From contig NZ_CAMFKO010000010.1 of NCBI RefSeq assembly GCF_945957265.1, positions 44,885 to 108,884 of the forward strand: a stretch of 64,000 bases of DNA. Direction: 5' to 3'. Made by a program: the position numbers and the translations under genes. How positions within the stretch are numbered: position 1 is the first letter of the stretch; the number at the start of each line of letters is the position of its first letter. This stretch comes from an uncultured Dechloromonas sp. GTDB taxonomy: Bacteria; Pseudomonadota; Gammaproteobacteria; Burkholderiales; Rhodocyclaceae. This document shows, one piece after another, positions 59,735 to 64,000 of this stretch. The notes beneath the pieces were generated by a model. The model worked only from the letters and a program-made list of their open reading frames with translations. It had not been told where the DNA came from and searched no databases.

Positions 59735-60319
59735 GTGATGCAAGAAGCGAACGAGGATAACACGGCCTGGCGCCGGGCATTGCGGCGCGACATGGTGGCC
59801 CGACGGGCGGCATTGAGCGATGCCGAGCATGACGCCTGGTCGGCGCACATCGTCGCCCATCTGCAGGCGGCCTTGCCGTTGCCGCGCATCGTGGCCTTCT
59901 GCTGGCCGATCAAGCACGAACCCGATGTGCGGGCGGTCATCCCCCGCTGGGCGGCACAAGGCGTGCTGGCCGCCTTGCCGGTGGTGGTCCGGGAAGACGC
60001 GCCGCTGGCCTTCCGGCTGTGGACGCCGGATACGCCGCTGGCCGCCGACCGTTACGGCATTCCGACGCCGACCGGCGGTGAATTCGTGCAGCCCGACATG
60101 CTGCTGCTGCCGCTCAACGGCTTCGACGGCGACGGTTACCGGCTGGGTTACGGCGGCGGCTATTTCGACCGCACGCTGGCCGCGCTGTCCCCTCGCCCGC
60201 TGGCGGTGGGCGTCGGCTTCGAGATCAATCGCCTGCCGACCATCCGCCCGGAGCGGCACGACCAGCGTCTCGACTGGCTGGTCACCGAAGCCGGGGCGCT
60301 CAGGCTTCCTGCCGCCTGA
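59735..60319 (+). CDS. 5-formyltetrahydrofolate cyclo-ligase
   Basis: The product is 194 residues from the ATG at 59735 or 59738. Signatures are RRALRRDMVARRAALS at the N-terminus, FCWPIKHEPDVRAVI, YGIPTPTGG and LLPLNGFDGDGYRLGYGGGYFDRTLA, the ATP/substrate loop of this family (YgfA/MTHFS). It converts 5-formyl-THF to 5,10-methenyl-THF. No 6S RNA was found upstream; the gap to slt is too short. Its end overlaps the next convergent gene by 20 bases. Confidence 0.93.
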   Translation: MMQEANEDNTAWRRALRRDMVARRAALSDAEHDAWSAHIVAHLQAALPLPRIVAFCWPIKHEPDVRAVIPRWAAQGVLAALPVVVREDAPLAFRLWTPDTPLAADRYGIPTPTGGEFVQPDMLLLPLNGFDGDGYRLGYGGGYFDRTLAALSPRPLAVGVGFEINRLPTIRPERHDQRLDWLVTEAGALRLPAA

Positions 60320-60590
60320 AGCCGCGGATGGCGTAGGCCATGGTCAGCGCGGCGAGGCCGACCAGGATGGCCTGGCGCTGGTCGTAGATGCCGGTGCGCA
60401 AAGCCAGTTCGAGGGCATAGCCGTCGTGCAGCGCGAAGAGCATGGCCGTACCGGCGACGGCCAGCCAGATGCGGCGCCGGCCGCCATCCCGTTTGCGGCG
60501 CAGGCATTCCTCGATGGCCAGCGCGCTGGTCCAGATTTGCAGGATGGACGCGGCGAGCAGGATGGCCAGGGTCAGCGTGTAGCTGTTCAT
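60300..60590 (-). CDS. Small membrane protein of unknown function
   Basis: The product is 96 residues with three likely helices: LTLAILLAASILQIWTSALAI, RIWLAVAGTAMLFALHDGYALEL, and AILVGLAALTMAYAIRGF, and a basic cytoplasmic loop (CLRRKRDGGRRR). It overlaps the upstream patB-type gene by 4 bases and may be coupled to it. Not recognised. Confidence 0.72.
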   Translation of the reverse strand: MNSYTLTLAILLAASILQIWTSALAIEECLRRKRDGGRRRIWLAVAGTAMLFALHDGYALELALRTGIYDQRQAILVGLAALTMAYAIRGFRRQEA

Positions 60591-61717
60591 GCGGCGCGGC
60601 AGGCCTGTTCGAAGCGGCGCAACGCCTCGTCCAGCGTCGCTCTCGGACAGCCGAAATTGAGGCGCAGCCAGCCGGGGCAGCCGAAAGCGGCGCCGTCGGA
60701 GAGGCCCAGCCCGTGGGCTTCGAAGTGGGCGGCGGGGTGGTCCAGCCGCAGGTCGCGGATGTCGAGCCAGGCCAGGTAGGTGGCTTCGACGGGGGCCATG
60801 CGCACCCCGGGCAGGCCGGACATCGTGGCGGCGACGCGGTCGCGGTTGCCGCGCAGGTAGGCGATCAGTTCGCGGTGCCAGTCGCCGCCGTCGCGGAAGG
60901 CCGCTTCGCAGGCGGCGAGGCCGAGCACGTTCACATGCGGGACGATGCCCAGCATGGTCCGCTCGAAGCGGCGGCGCAGGGCGGGGTCGGAAATGATCGC
61001 GAAAGCGCAGCCGAGGCCGGGAATGTTGAAGGTCTTGGACGGCGCCATCAGGGTGATGGTGCGTTGGGCGATGGCCGGCGACAGGCTGGCGAACGGGATG
61101 TGCCGCTTGTCCTCGTCGAGGATCAGCCCGCAGTGGATTTCGTCGGAGCAGACGATCAGGTCGTTGGCTTCGACATGCCCGGCCAGGGCCAGCAGCTCAT
61201 CCCGGCCCCAGCAGCGGCCGACCGGGTTGTGCGGGTGGCAGAGCAGGAACAGCCGGGTGGCGGGGCTGGTGGCTTTTTGCAGGACGTCCATGTCCCAGTG
61301 CCAGCGGGTGCCGGTGCAGCTCAGGTCGATCCGGTTCAGCTTGCGGCCGGAAAGATGGGGGGCGGACAGGAAGGGCGGGTAGATCGGCGCCGCCGTCAGC
61401 ACCTCGCCGTCGATGCTGCGGCAGGCGACGTTAAGCCCGTTGACCAGGCCCGGCAGCCAGACGATCCACTCCGGCTCGATGCGCCACGCGTACTCGCTTT
61501 CGAGGTGAGTGAGCACCGACTCCGTCAGCGATGGCCAGGGGCTGCCATAGCCCAGCACGCCATGCTCGAGGCGCCGGTGCAGGGCGGCGAGGACCGCCGG
61601 GGGCGCCGCGAAATCCATGTCGGCGACCCATAGCGGCAGGATGTCCTGGTCGGCGTATTTCCGCCACTTTTCGGAATCCGAGTCGCGGCGGTCGATGACG
61701 ATATCGAAGGGACTCAA
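60587..61717 (-). CDS. PatB/MalY-type PLP-dependent C-S lyase (cystathionine beta-lyase-like)
   Basis: The product is 376 residues. Family marks are LPLWVADMDFAAPPAVLAAL at the N-terminus, LLCHPHNPVGRCWGRDEL, VCSDEIHCGLILD and the PLP lysine in LMAPSKTFNIPGLGCAFAII. It should split cystathionine or other cysteine S-conjugates to thiol, ammonia and a keto acid. The position next to cysK and a sulfate-binding protein supports sulfur amino acid metabolism. It starts 10 bases after cysK. Confidence 0.92.
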   Translation of the reverse strand: MSPFDIVIDRRDSDSEKWRKYADQDILPLWVADMDFAAPPAVLAALHRRLEHGVLGYGSPWPSLTESVLTHLESEYAWRIEPEWIVWLPGLVNGLNVACRSIDGEVLTAAPIYPPFLSAPHLSGRKLNRIDLSCTGTRWHWDMDVLQKATSPATRLFLLCHPHNPVGRCWGRDELLALAGHVEANDLIVCSDEIHCGLILDEDKRHIPFASLSPAIAQRTITLMAPSKTFNIPGLGCAFAIISDPALRRRFERTMLGIVPHVNVLGLAACEAAFRDGGDWHRELIAYLRGNRDRVAATMSGLPGVRMAPVEATYLAWLDIRDLRLDHPAAHFEAHGLGLSDGAAFGCPGWLRLNFGCPRATLDEALRRFEQACRAA

Positions 61718-61727
61718 GCCGTGCGCC

Positions 61728-62660
61728 TCAGACCTCGAGGTGCTGGTACAGCGCCGTCGACAGGTAGCGCTCGCCGAAGGACGGGATGATCACGACGATC
61801 AGCTTGCCGGCGTTTTCCGGCCGCTTGGCCAGTTCCAGCGCGGCCCAGGTGGCGGCGCCGGAGGAAATGCCGACGAGCAGGCCTTCCTCGGTCGCCATCT
61901 GGCGGGCGGTGGCGAAGGCGTTGTCGTTGGTGACGCGGATCACCTCGTCGTAGATGCCGGTGTTCAGCACGCCCGGCACGAAGCCGGCGCCGATGCCCTG
62001 GATCGGGTGCGGGCCCTTCTGGCCGCCGGACAGCACCGGCGAGGCATCGGGTTCGACGGCGACGATCCGGACGCCCGGCTTGCGCGCCTTCAACACTTCG
62101 CCGACGCCGGTCACCGTGCCGCCGGTGCCGACGCCCGACACGAAGATGTCGACCTGGCCGTCGGTATCGCGCCAGATTTCCTCGGCCGTGGTGTTGCGGT
62201 GGATTTCCGGGTTGGCCGGGTTCTCGAACTGCTGCGGGATGAAATACTTGGCATCGCCGTCGGCCAGTGCCTTGGCCCTGGCGATGGCGCCGCCCATGCC
62301 TTCGGGGCCCGGGGTCAGGATCAGGTCGGCGCCGTAGGCCTTGAGCAGCAGCTTGCGCTCGCGGCTCATCGTCTCGGGCATCGTGAAGGCGCACTTGATG
62401 CCGCGCGCGGCGCAGACCATGGCCAGGCCGATGCCGGTGTTGCCGGACGTCGGTTCGAGGACCACGGTGTCCGGGCCGATCTTGCCGGCGGCGATGGCGG
62501 CGTCGAGCATGGCGACGGCGATGCGGTCCTTGACGCTGTGGCCGGGGTTGAAGAATTCCAGCTTGGCGACGACGGTGGCGCCGCTGCCGGCGGTAACGCG
62601 GTTGAGCTTGACGAGCGGCGTGTTGCCGACCAGTTCGGTGACGTTGTTGGCGATTTTCAT
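61728..62660 (-). CDS. cysK: Cysteine synthase A
   Basis: The product is 310 residues from the ATG at 62660, which overlaps the EAL gene by 4 bases. The PLP lysine is in [19 protein letters not shown], followed by the substrate loop [30 protein letters not shown] (phosphate-binding), and [13 protein letters not shown]. It makes cysteine from O-acetylserine and sulfide. The gene order EAL-cysK-patB with a sulfate-binding gene upstream suggests a sulfur assimilation unit. Confidence 0.95.
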   Translation of the reverse strand: MKIANNVTELVGNTPLVKLNRVTAGSGATVVAKLEFFNPGHSVKDRIAVAMLDAAIAAGKIGPDTVVLEPTSGNTGIGLAMVCAARGIKCAFTMPETMSRERKLLLKAYGADLILTPGPEGMGGAIARAKALADGDAKYFIPQQFENPANPEIHRNTTAEEIWRDTDGQVDIFVSGVGTGGTVTGVGEVLKARKPGVRIVAVEPDASPVLSGGQKGPHPIQGIGAGFVPGVLNTGIYDEVIRVTNDNAFATARQMATEEGLLVGISSGAATWAALELAKRPENAGKLIVVIIPSFGERYLSTALYQHLEV

Positions 62661-63469
62661 GGACGGGTTCCGTACGAAGAAGGGGGATTGTAGGGGTTTC
62701 TCGCCCCGGTGTGTGTGGGGCGGCAGGCGCGGGCCGGTTCGCCGAACAGGTCCCCGGTGCCGAGGTCCGCTCCGCTGGCCAGCGCCTGGCGCAGCGCGTC
62801 GCCGTCGTCGATGCCGGCGATCTCGATGCGTGTCGCCGAGCACGGCACCGCGGCGCAGGCGGAAGGATCGGCCGCGGCGATGCGCAGGATGTCGGGTTCC
62901 AGCGCCAGTACGGCGGGCAGGGCCGGGGGCTGTTCCGGTCCGTGCAGGGCCAGCCGGTAGCCGCGCTGGCGGTAGCTGGCCAGGGCGTGCGCGCCGTGGC
63001 TGCCCAGCTCGCTGGCATCGGCGTCGATGTCGAGCACGATATCGGCCGGCCCCAGGCCGCAGCGCTTGAGGATGGCTTCATAGACCAGGCCGTGCTGGTT
63101 GCTGACGGCCTGCAGGTGGTGCGGATGGATGGCGACCTGCAGATAGCCGCCGGCGTGCTGGCGCTGGGCGAGGAAGTTGAGGGCGTGCAGCGTGCGGCAC
63201 AGGCGGTCGAGATGGACGATGGCCGGTCCGCTCTCGCAGGCATCGAAAGGCGCTTCGGGCGGCAGGCCGGCGCCGTCGCTGCGGCGCACGGTCAGGCTGG
63301 CCCGATGCCCGAGCACGCGTTCGCTGCGCAAGTCGGCGATCGGCTGGAACAGCGAACCGAGGTGCAGGCCGCCATGCCAGGCCTCGACGCGGTCGCCGGC
63401 GACGTACAGGGTGCTGTCGCCGCTGGCGTCGGCGGCATTGAAGTAGCGGATCAGGTCTTCGACGGGCAT
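62657..63469 (-). CDS. Degenerate EAL-domain protein
   Basis: The product is 270 residues. [25 protein letters not shown] has the shape of the EAL start, but the EAL motif reads RAS. The following conserved motifs (N of the metal site, DDFGTG, the later E) are also altered: [13 protein letters not shown] and AGIDDGDAL. It cannot be an active c-di-GMP phosphodiesterase by motif. It may bind nucleotide or be a protein interaction module. It sits between a sulfate-binding gene (8 bases upstream) and cysK (overlap 4 bases). Confidence 0.8.
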   Translation of the reverse strand: MPVEDLIRYFNAADASGDSTLYVAGDRVEAWHGGLHLGSLFQPIADLRSERVLGHRASLTVRRSDGAGLPPEAPFDACESGPAIVHLDRLCRTLHALNFLAQRQHAGGYLQVAIHPHHLQAVSNQHGLVYEAILKRCGLGPADIVLDIDADASELGSHGAHALASYRQRGYRLALHGPEQPPALPAVLALEPDILRIAAADPSACAAVPCSATRIEIAGIDDGDALRQALASGADLGTGDLFGEPARACRPTHTGARNPYNPPSSYGTRP

Positions 63470-63477
63470 GGCGCGGC

Positions 63478-63950
63478 CTATTTCTTCAGGTAGATCTGGT
63501 CGAAGGTGCCGCCGTCGGCGAAGTGCGTCTTCTGCGCCTTCTGCCAGCCGCCGAAGGTATCGTCGATGGTCACCAGCTTCAGTTTCGGGAACTGCCTGGC
63601 GGTCTGTGCCGCCACCTTGGGATGGGTCGGGCGGTAATAGTGCTTGGCGGCGATCTGCTGGCCCTCCTCGGAATACAGGTAGTCGAGGTAGGCCTGCGCC
63701 GTCAGCCGGGTGCCGCGCTTCTCGACCACTTTATCGACTACCGCCACCGGCGGCTCGGCGAGGATGGAGAGGCTGGGATAGACGATCTCGAACTTGTCCT
63801 TGCCCAGTTCGTTGACCGCCAGGATGCCTTCGTTCTCCCAGGCGATCAGCACGTCGCCCAGGCCGCGTTCGACGAAGGTCGTGGTCGAGCCGCGGGCGCC
63901 GGAATCGAGCACCGGCACGTTCTTGAAGATGGCGCTGACCAGTTCCCTCG
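63478..63950 (-). CDS. Sulfate/thiosulfate ABC substrate-binding protein (partial, contig end)
   Basis: The C-terminal 157 codons of the Sbp/CysP family are visible: [60 protein letters not shown] and [24 protein letters not shown]. The track start at 63918 is internal; the frame stays open up to 63950, where adapter sequence begins. The N-terminal half including the signal peptide is missing because of the contig end, not because of a mutation. It would bring sulfate to a CysTWA transporter outside the window. Confidence 0.92.
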
Positions 63951-64000
63951 CTGTCTCTTATACACATCTGACGCTGCCGACGATATGCAGTGTGTAGTTC
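63951..64000. other. Illumina Nextera adapter contamination with i5 index
   Basis: CTGTCTCTTATACACATC followed by TGACGCTGCCGACGA is the Nextera read-2 adapter (63951-63983). TATGCAGT at 63984-63991 is the reverse complement of ACTGCATA, which I recall as Nextera i5 index S506, then GTGTAG. The short ORFs in the track that read MCIRDS or SYTHLTLPT are the familiar false peptides of this adapter. Not biological. Confidence 0.97.

Noticed and set aside
63731-63967. Minus-strand ORF beginning MCIRDS
   Set aside because: Its start is in Nextera adapter sequence and the rest is out of frame with the sulfate-binding protein.

Overview
The window looks like a GC-rich betaproteobacterial chromosome contig, most likely Rhodocyclales-like. 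This is inferred from the recA-recX-lptB-rpoN-hpf-ptsN-hprK gene order, the family mix and the codon usage; no database search was run. The last 50 bases (63951-64000) are not genomic. They are the Illumina Nextera transposase adapter plus an i5 index, so the biological sequence ends at 63950. No stretch over 300 bases lacks a gene, and no rRNA, tRNA or CRISPR array was seen.

1-1892 and 9857-21312 (minus strand) hold two blocks of an aryl-polyene/fatty-acid-like biosynthetic cluster. The large block reads, in transcription order: acyl carrier protein, ketosynthase, second acyl carrier protein, COG4648 membrane protein, AMP-dependent acyl ligase, FabZ-like dehydratase, LpxL-like acyltransferase, LolA-like protein, MMPL exporter, alpha/beta hydrolase, polysaccharide deacetylase, methyltransferase and a DUF1615 lipoprotein. 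The small block at the left edge has a ketosynthase and a chain-length-factor-like ketosynthase that runs off the window. Between them (2031-9823, plus strand) are a solute-binding protein, an integron cassette array without a visible integrase, a small exported protein, and a DUF2167/site-2 protease pair.

The cassette array (about 3656-7580) is the most unusual region. It has visibly AT-richer genes all in one orientation, separated by attC-like hairpins. The 7-base core at the start of each of cassettes 1, 2, 4 and 5 is exactly complementary to the core at the end of that same cassette; cassette 3 matches 6 of 7 and cassette 6 matches 5 of 7. No integrase lies nearby, so it fits a CALIN (cluster of attC sites lacking integron integrase). 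The products include a possible HEPN-type protein, a SUKH-like protein and several membrane or exported small proteins.

21457-37129 holds a PAP2 phosphatase, dsbD, cutA, a NodIJ-like ABC-2 exporter split by an HDOD gene, a hydrolase, a [2Fe-2S] ferredoxin, a Cache hybrid kinase overlapping a solute-binding lipoprotein, a P-type cation ATPase, a VanZ-like protein and a sodium:solute symporter. 37200-43701 is housekeeping: rluA, a small exported protein, recA with a LexA box, recX, lptB, rpoN, hpf, ptsN and hprK. 43751-53426 is rich in signalling: a PsiF-like protein, a cyclase-FHA fusion, ttcA, a large hybrid kinase with a FIST sensor, a MidA-type methyltransferase, a YjfB-like protein and a DUF2905 protein. 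53394-63950 carries cca, an NDUFA9-like reductase, DUF1631, a lytic transglycosylase, 5-formyltetrahydrofolate cyclo-ligase, a PatB-type C-S lyase, cysK, a degenerate EAL protein, and a sulfate-binding protein cut off by the contig end.
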